Assembly (NCBI GenBank): GCA_009602725.1
Contig: WELB01000004.1
Coordinates: 1,320,279-1,343,018, forward strand
DNA: 22,740 nucleotides
Direction of reading: 5' to 3'
From: Spirogloea muscicola
Lineage: Eukaryota; Streptophyta; Zygnematophyceae; Spirogloeales; Spirogloeaceae
Made by a program: the position numbers and the translations under genes. A model generated the notes under the pieces. It was given only the letters and a program-made list of their open reading frames with translations, had not been told where the DNA came from and ran no database searches. Below, one piece after another: positions 1 to 10,500 of the stretch (the first letter of the stretch is position 1; each line of letters begins with the position of its first letter).

Positions 1-38
1 GAGGGAGGGGGGGGGGGTGGGGGAAGTGGGTGGGAAAT
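1..38 (+). repeat. G-rich tract
   Basis: Thirty of the first 38 bases are G, in runs of three or more separated by A or T. It could form a G-quadruplex, and it is also a common place for assembly breaks. Confidence 0.7.
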
Positions 39-387
39 TTGTGGCATTTCGTGCCTGTGGTTGCGACTTAGTGTCGTGCTTGGCTCCAGTCGTCCTGGCA
101 AATTTGAGCCACAGAGAGCCCTCTGAAGTCAGCTGTCAGGTGCACCGAGACGGCCGCTCGCGCAGCACGTATCTATGGCCGCTAGGCAGGCTTGGGCATG
201 GCCTGCAAGTCCAGCATCAGGCTTTCGCGTCAGTCGCTAGAGTGCAGCCTAGCTTTCAGGGGGGGCGCGCATCGGCTTTGGAGAAAGTGTTGTCGCTTGT
301 GCTGCTCCATCCTCGTCCGTGCTCCTCGATGTGCGAGTTATTAAGTCTTGACAATCTGCTTGTCATTGTTGTATTGCCTTGGAGCAG
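1..387 (+). other. 5' region of the transporter gene, first exon unresolved
   Basis: The first 38 bases are almost pure G with two short A/T breaks. The rest should hold the promoter, 5' UTR and first coding exon(s) of the ZIP transporter, because the exon at 388 starts with a splice acceptor (T-rich tract, then GGAGCAG). Relatives of the At3g08650 type have a roughly 100-residue N-terminal extension here. Candidate start codons are ATG 175-177 (short frame, possible donor GTCAGT after F-R) and ATG 198-200 (possible donor GTCCGT). I cannot choose between them from sequence alone, so the gene is left 5'-incomplete. Confidence 0.5.
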
Positions 388-3385
388 GTGGCCTCAAATC
401 CGCGCGTGCCAGTGTCGTCGGTGGCGATCCTCACGCTGCTCATGGCAGCAGCCACAGGCCTTGGTGCGCTGCCCTTCTTCTTTCTCACGCTGGAGCCAGC
501 GTGGGCAGGCATCTGCAATGGCATGGCCTGCGGCGTCATGCTCGCCGCCAGTTTCGACCTCATCCAGGAGGGGCAGCAGCACGGCGGTGGTCACTGCGTC
601 ATGCTTGGCGTCCTTGCCGGCGGCGTTTTCATACACTACTGCGAGAAGGTGGGCATGCTAGCTGCGCCCTCCTCCGCCCCCCCTCCCGTCTCATAATTAT
701 CCACGCCGATTCCTCAACTCCAGCGGTCACCATGGCAGCTGCCTGGAGTATCTTGCATGACGACGCTGCCGGAGTTTCTCAGATGCCAATGTTGTGCTGC
801 GTGGCCTGCGCCGCAGATCCTGGACCAGTACGGAGATGTGAAGCTGATGGACCTGAAGGGTGCGGGCTCCAAGAAGATGGTGCTCATCGTGGCGATCATG
901 ACGCTGCATTCCTTTGGGGAGGGCTCCGGCGTCGGCGTGTCCTTTGCAGGCCCCAAGGGTCTGCCGCAGGGCCTGTTTGTCACCATCGCCATCGCCATCC
1001 ACAACATTCCAGAGGGCCTCGCCGTCAGCATGGTGCTCGCGTCCCGCGGCGTGCCCGCCCGTCAGGCCATGCTTTGGAGCATCTTCACCTCCCTGCCCCA
1101 GGTCTGCGACGACCACCACCACCAGCAAAGCTGCCACTACAGCTTCCTCAGTGTTGACGTTAAGTATGCCAGGGCAATGGCGGGCTTGTTGCCATTGTCC
1201 ATTCTGGCGCCAGAGCCGACATGTGACATAAATTGCTTGCTTGCAGCACCTCCTAAGACCTTAAGCTCCTGCTGTCACCTGCCCGGACCTGTGCAGCCGC
1301 TGGTGGCTGTGCCAGCCTTCATGTGTGCCGACAGCTTCCAGCAATTCCTGCCCTTCTGCGTGGGCTTCGCTGCAGGCTGCATGATCTGGATGGTCTTTGG
1401 CGAGATGATGCCCGAGAGCCTCAAGGTGCATCGCGGCTCCCCTCACGGCCACATGCTGCATCTCCAGCATCATTATCAGCTCCACGTGTCAATTGACACT
1501 TTGGTCTTTCACCAGTCTGCTTTCAGTCAGTTGTGTCAAGGTGAAAGGGGCTGTGCCACTTCTTAAGAAGCTGCATTCTCCTCTTCTCTTGCTGGAGCCA
1601 GGAAACCAGCCCGCCGGCGGTCGCTGGCGCCGCCACCGTGTCTGTCGCCGTCATGGAGGGCATCAGCACCCTGCTGGAAGGCGTGGAGGGCCTCCCAAGG
1701 TCTGCATGCCATTGCCCGCCATCTCTGCTGTAACTCATGATGCTGCTCCTTGCTTCATTCTGCATGTCCGTGTCAGGACATATTTGCACGCCACGCTTAG
1801 GCACTCTGGCTCTTGTCACCTTCGTCCCTCATTTGTTATGGTGTGCTGGGCGGGGCCACTTGCGCTACGCGTGCAGTTGGGAGCATGTGACCCCGCTGGG
1901 CGTGTCCCTGCTCTTTGGGCTCGGCCCTTTTCTGGGTAGCCTGGTTGTCGTGACTTTTGTGGCCGCCCTCGACCCGCCTCGCACTGTGCTGACGGGCGTC
2001 GCGGCGGGCGCGATGCTTGTGCTCGCTGTTTGGCGACCCCTCCAGCTCTATGCCAAGGGCACCATGAGCATATTCATGCTCGCGTTCTTTCTCTATGTCG
2101 GCTCCTGCCTCTACCTCGCCGGTATGCATCAACGTCTGTCCAATGGCATGTCTGTGCTCCCTCCGGCAGGCCCCTACCTGTATTTTCAGAGCACTCTGTC
2201 AGCGGATAGCATCTCCAGAAGTGTTCAAGTGCTGCACCAGTCCTTGCTACAAGTGTCTATATTTCTGATACATTTGACAAGGTTGCACTGGATAGATGTC
2301 AATTGCTGATCCATTGCAGAATAATCAGGTGCTATGAAGGGGCACTAGACTGCAAAATGCATGCTCCTAACATTGTGGAAGGGCCACCTGAGATGTTTAC
2401 TAAATGAGTCTATCAGCTGCTCCTGCCGCATCCAGTTGCAAGACTGCTCAGACGCAGACACCCACCGACAAAGGCGTTGGATGGTGAAATCTTGCGGGGC
2501 ACCTCTGGACCTCTCTTGAGCCCGCTCGCACAGGTCTCAGCGCTTGCATCAGGCGCGGTCGCCCTCCACGCCGTTGCCGAGGGCCTGGCACTAGGTCTAC
2601 TCCTACCTTACCATGAAGCTGCAGCACAGTAATCATCAACAGCCAACGGCGTGGTTTGTGCCAATTAGACTCACCGCTTCTTTGATGCGGCGTTGTCAGG
2701 TGTTGCTGCTCCGCACGCCAAGGGCATGGGGATGTACATGCTCCTTCCAGTCTCGCTCCATGGCCTGCCAAGGGGCATGGCCGTCGCGAGCTCCATGTAC
2801 GGCGCCAGCGGAAACTGGCGCATGTCCCTTGCCGGTAAGCATCTCTCAGCTGCAGCTATAAGCAAGCAAGTTCCTGTGGTGGGTCTGAGAGGTGCCGCAA
2901 GTTGACGTACTTGCTTGAGCATGTACAGCCTAAACGGTCTACTTTTATCCTCAGCCACGTGCAATGTATTGCATCTTCTCATTGGGGCTTATCGAGTGTT
3001 CCTCCTCCAAGACTTCTGCATTACTCAAAAAGCGTTTGGCAACCTGAATGTACTTCAATTGTGCCCATAAGTCACCTGAGGATGACTGTTTTCTCCACCT
3101 GCAGCATCAGTGCTCACCGGCTTTGCGGGGCCCCTTGGCGCGATGGCCGCGATGCTCGCTGGCCTTGGTGTGCGTGGATTAGCAACATGGCATGTCGTGG
3201 CCTGCGGCTGCCTTGTTCCGGCGGCTTGCAGTTCGCTGCTGCCGCGAGCCATCAAGCTGGGTCGGCAGCAGGCTGTCATCGGCGCCGTGCTCGGCGCCTT
3301 CGTTGTTTTGGCCAGCTTGATGGGCACCAAAGTGCTGTGCCAACACACGCCCTACTGCAGCTCCGCGCCTGAGGCCGTGACATAA
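388..3385 (+). CDS. ZIP-family zinc/metal transporter, plant At3g08650-like (8 exons seen, 5' end missing)
   Basis: Exons 388-648, 817-1101, 1297-1425, 1602-1699, 1877-2121, 2541-2594, 2700-2834 and 3105-3385 join in phase to give 495 residues and a TAA stop. It is a polytopic membrane carrier expected to move Zn2+ or related divalent metals into the cytosol. Evidence: the first exon has GVMLAASFDLIQEG; exon 2 has HSFGEGSGVG and the ZIP hallmark HNIPEGLAVSMVLASRG; exon 3 has FAAGCMIWMVFGEMMPE; exon 5 has a FGLGP helix and VWRPLQL; exon 6 has HAVAEGLALG; exon 7 has LHGLPRGMAVASSMYG; the C-terminus HTPYCSSAPEAVT matches the plant subgroup. The second half looks like a decayed copy of the first (see findings). 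A small exon may be missed in the 419-base intron after 2121, where plant relatives have about 40 more residues. Membrane (plastid, vacuole or plasma membrane) cannot be decided without the N-terminus. The neighbouring AP2 gene is convergent. Confidence 0.9.
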
Positions 3386-4256
3386 CATGGTCCTTCTGCA
3401 TCTCGGCTTGCGAAGGACTGCCTGTATAATTCAGTGGAGCAGTTATGACTGTCTAATGAGATAAGGCAAATGTCTGCTCGATTTTGAGAGTATAACACCT
3501 TGTGCAAGCTGCTGTGTGTTGCCAGTATGAGAAGAACGCTGCAAGTCATGCAGGCAATGTATCCTGGCCCCTCTCTGCTCTGTGGTAAGAGCCTTCTGAA
3601 GTTGTTCCTGCTAGTGTATCTCACCTGCCTTTCATCATGGCCTCGGGCGTGGCCACTAATCAAGAACATAGCAGGGCATCACTGCCACCCGGGGCATGGC
3701 CGTGGCCACCACAAGCGAAGTGCACACGCACAGCAATGAAAGAATGCTATGAATTGCACAGTTCAGGCCCTTAACATAGGTCCGTCCAAGGGCCCACCAA
3801 GTCCAGCAGTCGAAGGGATAATAAATGAAATGAAAGAAATGGGGAAGAGGGGCTTGGCGTGGAGGAATTGGGGTGTGCAGAAAGAGACCTATACTGACTG
3901 ACACATCAGCCATTTCTAGCACCAAAGCTGCAGTGTGTGGCGTCAGCCGAGCTTTACTGGTGGCTAGGCTTGGATGGTCAGCTAGGCGTGGCTGGGTTTC
4001 CTCAGTATCAGTTCGAAATCAGCCTGCCTGGCTATGCGCATCTCATGTCGGCCTGCACCTCTATGCGGGGTTCACAGCCACAGGACGCCGGTCGTGCCTG
4101 ACAGGCTACCTCTTGCTCATGTGAGAAGGCGAGAGAGTACACTGCTTACTATGGCACACAACCAAAGCTGGACTCTGTCTTGGGCAACACGCAGCCAAGG
4201 GGACTACTCCCAGCTGTGGCTGTCTCTCTGTGCTTCTCTTGTTCCAGTTGACAGCG
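3386..4256. other. Convergent intergenic region, transporter 3' UTR and AP2/ERF 3' UTR
   Basis: This stretch lies between the transporter stop (plus) and the AP2/ERF stop (minus), so it should hold both 3' UTRs. An AATAAA word sits near 3823 on the plus strand. I found no chlorophyte-type TGTAA signal in the expected place for either gene. Short open frames on both strands have no recognisable domains, and I see no RNA gene or repeat. Confidence 0.5.
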
Positions 4257-5724
4257 TCACCAGGCATACAACTCCGGCGGCGGCGGCGGCGACATCACGA
4301 GGTAATCGTTGTACAGCCTGTCTGTTGATGCGTGCTGCTCGACGAGGCTCGGCTGCGCTGCTGGGGTGGCGCCGACGGCACCGCTGCCAACATGGCAGGA
4401 CACGTCATATAGCCCGTCCTCCTGCAATTAGACAAAGGAGAAGCTAATTGAACTTAAGAGTGTGCACACATGAGAATGACACTGGCCCCCACGGCAGCAA
4501 ACCCTTTTTGCATTGCCACTTGATGCAGTGGCTTACCTGGAGCTCAACCTCAGAAAGGACGCCAAGAAGGCCCTCGAAATCGGCAGGGTCCATGACGAGG
4601 CTGCCGTCGTCGGTAACAGCGTCACCTTGGCCGGACGCGGAGGGCACCGGCGTGGGAGGCGGGGAGTCCCCCTCCTCCAAGCTCCAGCCGTCAGAGAGGT
4701 CCTGGTCCGCTGCTCCGGCCGTAGCGACAGAGGCGGCAGCGGCAGCGGTAGTGGTGGCCTCGAGGTCCTGGAAAAGGTCGGCCATGTCGTCGAGGTCGGC
4801 CTCATACTCGTGCGGCGGGCTCGGCGGCGGCGGCGGAGTGGCGACGCCGAGGTCGGTGGCAAGATCCGAGCCCCATGTCGCAGAGTTGCAGAGCACGGCG
4901 AGGGCCTGCTCTCCTTCGTCCAGGTACTCAAAGCTTGTCGCAGCGACGGCGTTGACGGACTCGGCAAGGGTGGCAAGCGCGGCGCCGTCGCCCGTCGTGG
5001 CCATGAAGCTGGAGGCGAGCGCCACGGCGGCTGCTGCGCTCGGCTCGAGCGGCATCCCGTCCATGCCACTGGCGGCATCACTGGCCCGCGTCTTCTTGCC
5101 GCGCGCGTCTGCGTCCTTGGGGCGGCGCGCACGCTTGGCCCCTGCCGCCTGCTCGCGAGCCGCAGCGCGGTCGAGCGGCGTGGCGAAGTTGAGGCGGGCC
5201 TTGCCGCCGCGAATGTTGCGCGCCGCCGAGTCGTAGGCGCGCGCTGCCTCCTCTGGTGTGTCGAACGTGCCCAGCCACACGCGCGCCTGCCGCGAGGCGT
5301 CTCGGATCTCCGCCGACCACTTGCCCCACGGCCGCTGCCGCACACCGCGGTAGTGCGGATGAGCAGACCCGCCGCCGCCGCCCTCGACGAGCAGGGCCGG
5401 CGATGGCGAGGAGCCGGGGCCGCCGCCGCCGCCTGCGGGNGAGCCATCGGGGACGGCATCGGGCTGAGCCGCAGCTCTTTCTTGCTCTGAAGCAGCGGTC
5501 TCGGCGGCGCTGCACTTTGCACTCTTGTGGTCGCCTGCTTGCCATTGCAACAGGTGGGACGTGCCATTCTGTGAGCCCGCGATGCGAGCCATCCCCCTGG
5601 TGCAAGTTGGGGGCCCTGAAGCCGGCGACAGTTGCTGTGCCTGCATGCCACCAAAGTGCACAAAGCGACTTAAGTATGGTGCGTAGAACAAGACAGCTTC
5701 AAGCTCGCCATGGCTGCGCCTCAT
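4257..5724 (-). CDS. AP2/ERF-domain transcription factor, single domain
   Basis: Two minus-strand exons, 5724-4537 and 4421-4257, join in phase 0 across a 115-base GT-AG intron and give 450 residues ending ELYAW before TGA. It should bind GCC-box or DRE-type DNA and regulate transcription in the nucleus. One AP2/ERF domain spans about residues 123-182 and carries [30 protein letters not shown] and the GGKARLNF end. A basic stretch (AKRARRPK...GKKTR, about 197-214) can serve as an NLS. The rest is Ala/Pro/Gly-rich with an acidic-hydrophobic segment ([12 protein letters not shown]), a plausible activation region, and a C-terminal EDGLYDV tail supplied by exon 2. Start is uncertain: ATG at 5724 or the later one at 5646 (424 residues); an in-frame stop lies just upstream at 5737-5739. 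One base is N (5440) in the Gly/Pro linker before the domain. Confidence 0.9.
4422..4536 (-). other. Intron of the AP2/ERF gene
   Basis: The donor is CAG|GTAAGC and the acceptor is TTGCAG|GAG on the minus strand. Splicing replaces a 30-residue read-through tail with a 54-residue C-terminus that is better conserved in character (EDGLYDV, then a Pro5 run). Read-through of the intron also reaches a stop, so retention would give a shorter but complete protein. Confidence 0.85.
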
Positions 5725-7585
5725 TGACCTGCAACCTCAGCTCGACGAGTGTGGGAGCACAAGATGCCCAACCCTGAAACCTCGAGAGGTGTGAAGGCTG
5801 ATGTGGCAAGGCTGTACGTATAGTCCATAGGAACTGATTATTCTTAATTGCTTGTACTGACATTGTCTTGTTACTATTACCAGAAGTTGGATGCAGTCTG
5901 AGTTGAAGGATTGACTGCTTGTGAAATGCATTGTAATCAATCACAGTAGCAGCCAGTTCTCCTAGGATTGAATGTATCGCAGGGTGCTGCTTTCGGAAGA
6001 GCCTTGGAGGTGAAAGAGTAGGTGGGGGCATGCGTAGGAGAGCAGCTGGGAAGGGCAGAGTTTCAGAACACCGATGTTGAAGCATGTTGTGCACCCCATC
6101 TGCTGCCATGCTAACATAGGGAGGTGTCATATTCTTCAAAATATAGAGGCAGCAGCCCACGTGAGTAGCAGTTCTAAATACTCCTCCAAAGTTATTTAAG
6201 ATGCCTGCGAGCTGCTTTTGTGCCACACATAAGACGTCAGCGGTGCTGGCCGCAAACTGCAGCCCTGTGAACGTCTTTGCCGCGGCTGTAACTCAGTTTT
6301 GCAGGCACAATTTTCCAGAAGGGGGCAACGTCTTTGAAAGGCCAGCCCAATAAAAAAGAGAAGGGCCAGCACATAAACAGAATGGACAAGGTCCAAAGGG
6401 GGCCGGAGAGTGCAAAGGTCAAACATCCACACAAGTGGCTAAAAGAAATGGGTGCTCAATAACCCCTGATCAGCAGCCCCAAGTTAGAGTAGCTCACCAC
6501 TCTTGCGGCTGCTAAGTCATATCTGCGACATTTTATTTCTGTTCAGTGGATCAAGCGGGTGCTTTCAGAAAGAAGACACAATTCTACCAGCGTAAGCAAT
6601 CGCTGTGAGAGGCCAGCCCAAAGGGATTTACAAGGTCTGAAAAGGCCGGAAGGCGCAAAAGGACGAATCTACTAATTGTAGTATATGCGAGTGGGAGCGT
6701 ACTAGCCTCTAGTCAGCAAGTGCAGATACGAAGTAAATGCCTCCACTCATGTCGTGTTCAGTTGACTCCTGCATCCCCTTTCAACCGATAATTATAATGT
6801 TAAGCCAGCCCAAAGGAATGAACAAGATCTGAAGGGGCCGGAAGGTGCAGAAAGCACGAAACGACTCTCCGTGACTTCTGCAAGTGGGCGCTCAGGAGCT
6901 AAACATCTTCTTGAGAAGATGCTAGAAAGTTTGAGGGGTACAGCACAGCGCTATACCTGTTTGGAAACTTGCCCCTGCCCATATTTTTCTGCTGGCACCG
7001 CTTACCCATTGCCTCTAACTGCTCTCAATTCATGCGGCTGGAGGTGTTAAACCTAAGCGCTGGTGTTGGCGCAAAGTAATTCCTCACCAGCAACTGCAGC
7101 CCTCCAGCCTTGTTTGGAGTTCTTCCGCCATATTTCAGAAAAGAGCTAGCACTGAGATGCAACACAATGCACCATTAAGGGCCGGTATCATAGTTGCCTA
7201 CTCGCCTCTGTTCTCCTACTCCTTACTTCCATATTCTGTCTCTTCAATGCTCCGGGCTCACTTCTCAGTAGCACCAGGAGTGAGGGCCATGGGCTCTCTG
7301 ATTGTGTGCATGCTTCATGAATTGCTCAGATAAGCAAGTGCTCATGGACCGGCACTGTGATGTCAATGTATAATAAGCAAGTAGATCAGGTGAACGGCCA
7401 TGGCCATGGCCAATTCTACCGACCTTAACAGAATCGCGTGCCAAAAAGGCGGCAACATCTCTTGGCAAAGGCGCACCTACTCCCCTGCGCTGTAAGGCTG
7501 ACCAGCATAGAAGCAATTATGTGCAGGTGAGAGTTATGAGCTTGCAAGCCGCCAACGGTGAGGCGCACCCACTCTACAGGCATTG
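5725..7585. other. Intergenic region: AP2/ERF promoter side and SAE2 3' side
   Basis: No gene is recognised in this 1.9 kb stretch between two minus-strand genes. The part next to 5725 should contain the AP2/ERF promoter and 5' UTR; the part next to 7585 should contain the SAE2 3' UTR. A 175-codon open frame on the minus strand (5699-6226) starts without ATG and has no domain. The middle carries degenerate repeats, annotated separately. No tRNA boxes or long hairpins were noticed. Confidence 0.5.
6308..6900. repeat. Degenerate repeat, at least three copies
   Basis: A core of about 60 bases recurs at 6341-6425, 6612-6673 and 6804-6870. Each core starts GGCCAGCCCA (first G missing in the third), continues with ACAAGRTCTGAA-like and GGGCCGGAAGGTGCA-like words, and is followed by CAAGTGGG-like bases 40-60 nt later. 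The first copy has an extra ~25-base insertion. The CACAATT-TCCAG words before cores 1 and 2 (6308, 6573) also match, so the unit is longer than the core. Spacing is 271 and 192 bases. A possible fourth, weaker copy lies near 7090-7190. Origin is unknown. Confidence 0.55.
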
Positions 7586-10500
7586 TCACCTCTTCTCGCG
7601 CTTCCTCTCCCTGCTGGTGCTGTTCGACCCTCCATCAATGTCCCCTGAAGCTGCTGGCGCCTCAGGCTCGACCTCCTGTCCTCGCTTCCTGCTGGCCGGC
7701 CTGTCGTGGCCAGCCTCCTCTGCGACCAGGTCAGTCTGATCTTCAGGCTCCAGTGCCTCCCCTTCCTCCGCCTGCCCACTCGTTGGAACGCTACCACTGA
7801 GCACAATCCCATCGGGTTCCCTTTCTTCGTCAAACTCGGACCTGCAACAGTAATGCAAAGCACTCAGGATGCCTGCCTGGTTGTGACACAGCAAAGAACA
7901 AACATCTCCTAAGATCTGCCAGTCTACTGCCTCAGCCACACATCTGCAATGCAGGCATCCCAAGGCAGAGGCTGTTGTGACTTTGCACCTCTGCCTGATG
8001 TTCATGGTGCACTTGAAGTCCTGCGTGAAGTCTTCGACCAACAAGACCGAGTTGTGCACCACAGGGGTGGGAAGATCGACCAGCAACTGCACAGGATCTC
8101 ACAGCATCTTCAGATGAAGGACATACTCAGGACAAAGATGCCACATCACTAGGAGACACTGCACGATCTCACCTTCTGAGCATTGGCCTCGTAGCGCTCC
8201 ACCTCGTCTTTCTCAAGGTCATCGCCTGTCTCGTAGAGCACGCTGTCGCCGTGCATCACCATGGGGGAATTGACTCCCATCTTTCCTCTTATCACGACCG
8301 CAAGGACCTTGGCGAGTGTCGTGACAGTGCAGTCCGTCTCAAGGAAGAGCGGAGTCTGCAGGAACAAAGAGCCAGTAATTATCTCTAACTGCTCAATTGG
8401 GGCCCCACTTTTGCCAGGTAGTGCATCATGACCTTAATGCATCCACCATAAAATCACCATGCAAATCAAGCCTTCAAGCAAGCACGCCAAGTGCTAAGTA
8501 AAGCATGCGCTTGGCTTGCAAGCCTTACTATCCTACTTATTAGCATTCCAACAAAAGTGCATAGTTCTTAGCAGGACTGTTGCCATGACACAAATGAAGA
8601 GATGCTACACATACATCAGAGCAGACGAAGCACTTCGGATTGGCTTCCTGGGGCTCGAGGGGCACAAGGAGCAGTTGCCGCCTACCCTGAGGATGTTCCG
8701 CACAAAATGTCATCCTGCACAGGCACTCATCTCGCGAGGTCGGTCAGCGTCGGTGACCTCGGCAAGCAGCAGAAAGACATGCAATATAATTCTGCACCAT
8801 TTTGTGCAAAAGCAGGTGCATACACAAAATGAATGCAGCTGAGGCTGACAGACGAAGAACCATAGCTAAGACTACAAGCAGACAATATAGTATGAGTCGC
8901 TCATTCGTGCACTCTCCACAAGAGCGACAAGAAATTATCACTGTGCATTTCTAACCTGCAATGATCATATTGCTTGTTCAGAAGCTTGATAGCTTCTATC
9001 ACAATCAAGCCAGCAACGATGGCATTGGTGGTGGCTACCGCGTGGATGATGTTGCCGGCTATGCCCTTGCTGTCAAAAAGGCTTTGCATGGGGATACCAA
9101 ATGAGCTCGCCCGCAGGTTGGCAGCTGCTGTTACAAATTCTACTGCTAGCTGGTCATCTTTGTCAAAGGTCAAGCTCCCAATCTCCTGCAGAACAGGGGA
9201 TAATGAGCATATTGCAGTGACGTAGTCAGGCATGAAGAATAAGTGGAGAGCAAAGACATGGATGACTGCAATGTGGCAGAAACATGCACCACACGCTCCT
9301 TAAAAAAATAGCTCTGCCTAAAACAAAACCTCTTTAGATTTTCCATGTGGATATCAGGTGCTTGGTACATGTTGTATGTGCAGCTTCGCAAGCCAGTCAA
9401 TGGCGGCTGCTCACCTCCTCCCGCTCCAGAAAGAAGAGCCCAATTGACTCTAAGAAGACTCTCGCATTCTCCTTGATGCTCCAAACTCTCTGCTGGTCAG
9501 TAAGTGAGAGTGTGGCCATAGCAGACACCATGCCTCCTCCTTGCAAAGCTACATCTTTAGGCCCTGTGGACGTCCCAACTTGAGCTGAAGTGCTCCTTAC
9601 TCGCCTATTTTGGAGCTCGTGCTCGTCTGCCTCTTCTTCAGAAGGCAGAACATTGTCTATGAATAAAGGTCGGGGGCGTGTACGCTGCTTCCAGAGATCC
9701 TCCATTTGCAAGGTCCTGCTTATGTTCGTACCAAATATCCTGTCGAAAACTCGTCGTCCAAAAGCCCTGATGCCCTCATCCTTCTTCTTCTCGAAGAATT
9801 GCCTCTCTTCTCGCTCGGTTTCGGCATCCATACCCTCTGTCCGGACATCAAGGTCGCTCACTTGATCCTTCCTTCCAAAAAGCTTGAGAAATGGCAGCTC
9901 TTTGGCCCACACAATGCAGTGCACGGGCTGCCTTTACACAAAGCCAAAAGTTGGAGCAAAATAAACCGGACATCACGAGACAGTAGTATCAAAGACGTGA
10001 CAATAGTCAGACTCACAAGCTTTCCACTGAAGAGATATTGTCCAGTGTGCGAGCCTCGCATGACAGACCCATCAGCATTTGCAACAGCCCCAGCAACTTG
10101 CAAACCTAAACACCAGTGAAGCGTGCAATCCATACAAGAAATTTGAAGTTATAGAGGATTATGACATCTCAGATAAAGCACAAGTATGGAGCGGGTAGCA
10201 TCTCCAGAACCTCTTCCAAGCAGACCTTGGCTCTAAAGCCTAATCTTGCCAGCCCAAAGCATTGACTACGGTAATGAATCCTTGCCTTGCTTGGTGTATT
10301 TGTTATGGTGCAGGTGGGATATGTCTTGGGAGCTGGCTTGGGCTGGCACTCATAACACTCTGACCGCCCCTTCACGTGCACTGTCACCTGCACACCTGGC
10401 AAGGCTCAGATGCCCTCGTCACGCCTACTTCAATGAACAACTTTTTATGACACACCCTTCGTCTTTAGCACAGCATGACAGAAGCTTACTTTGCCTAGCT

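Noticed and set aside
348-1157. 269-codon plus-strand frame over the first transporter exons
   Set aside because: It crosses both exons and intron in the wrong frame; the ZIP motifs are in another frame.
4513-5490. 325-codon plus-strand open frame and other long frames over the AP2/ERF gene
   Set aside because: The minus strand carries an unmistakable AP2 domain; the others are GC-rich shadows with Arg/Gly-rich nonsense composition.
5699-6226. 175-codon minus-strand frame upstream of the AP2/ERF gene
   Set aside because: It has no ATG start, no recognisable motif, and a different frame from the AP2 exon; stop-free length alone is not enough.
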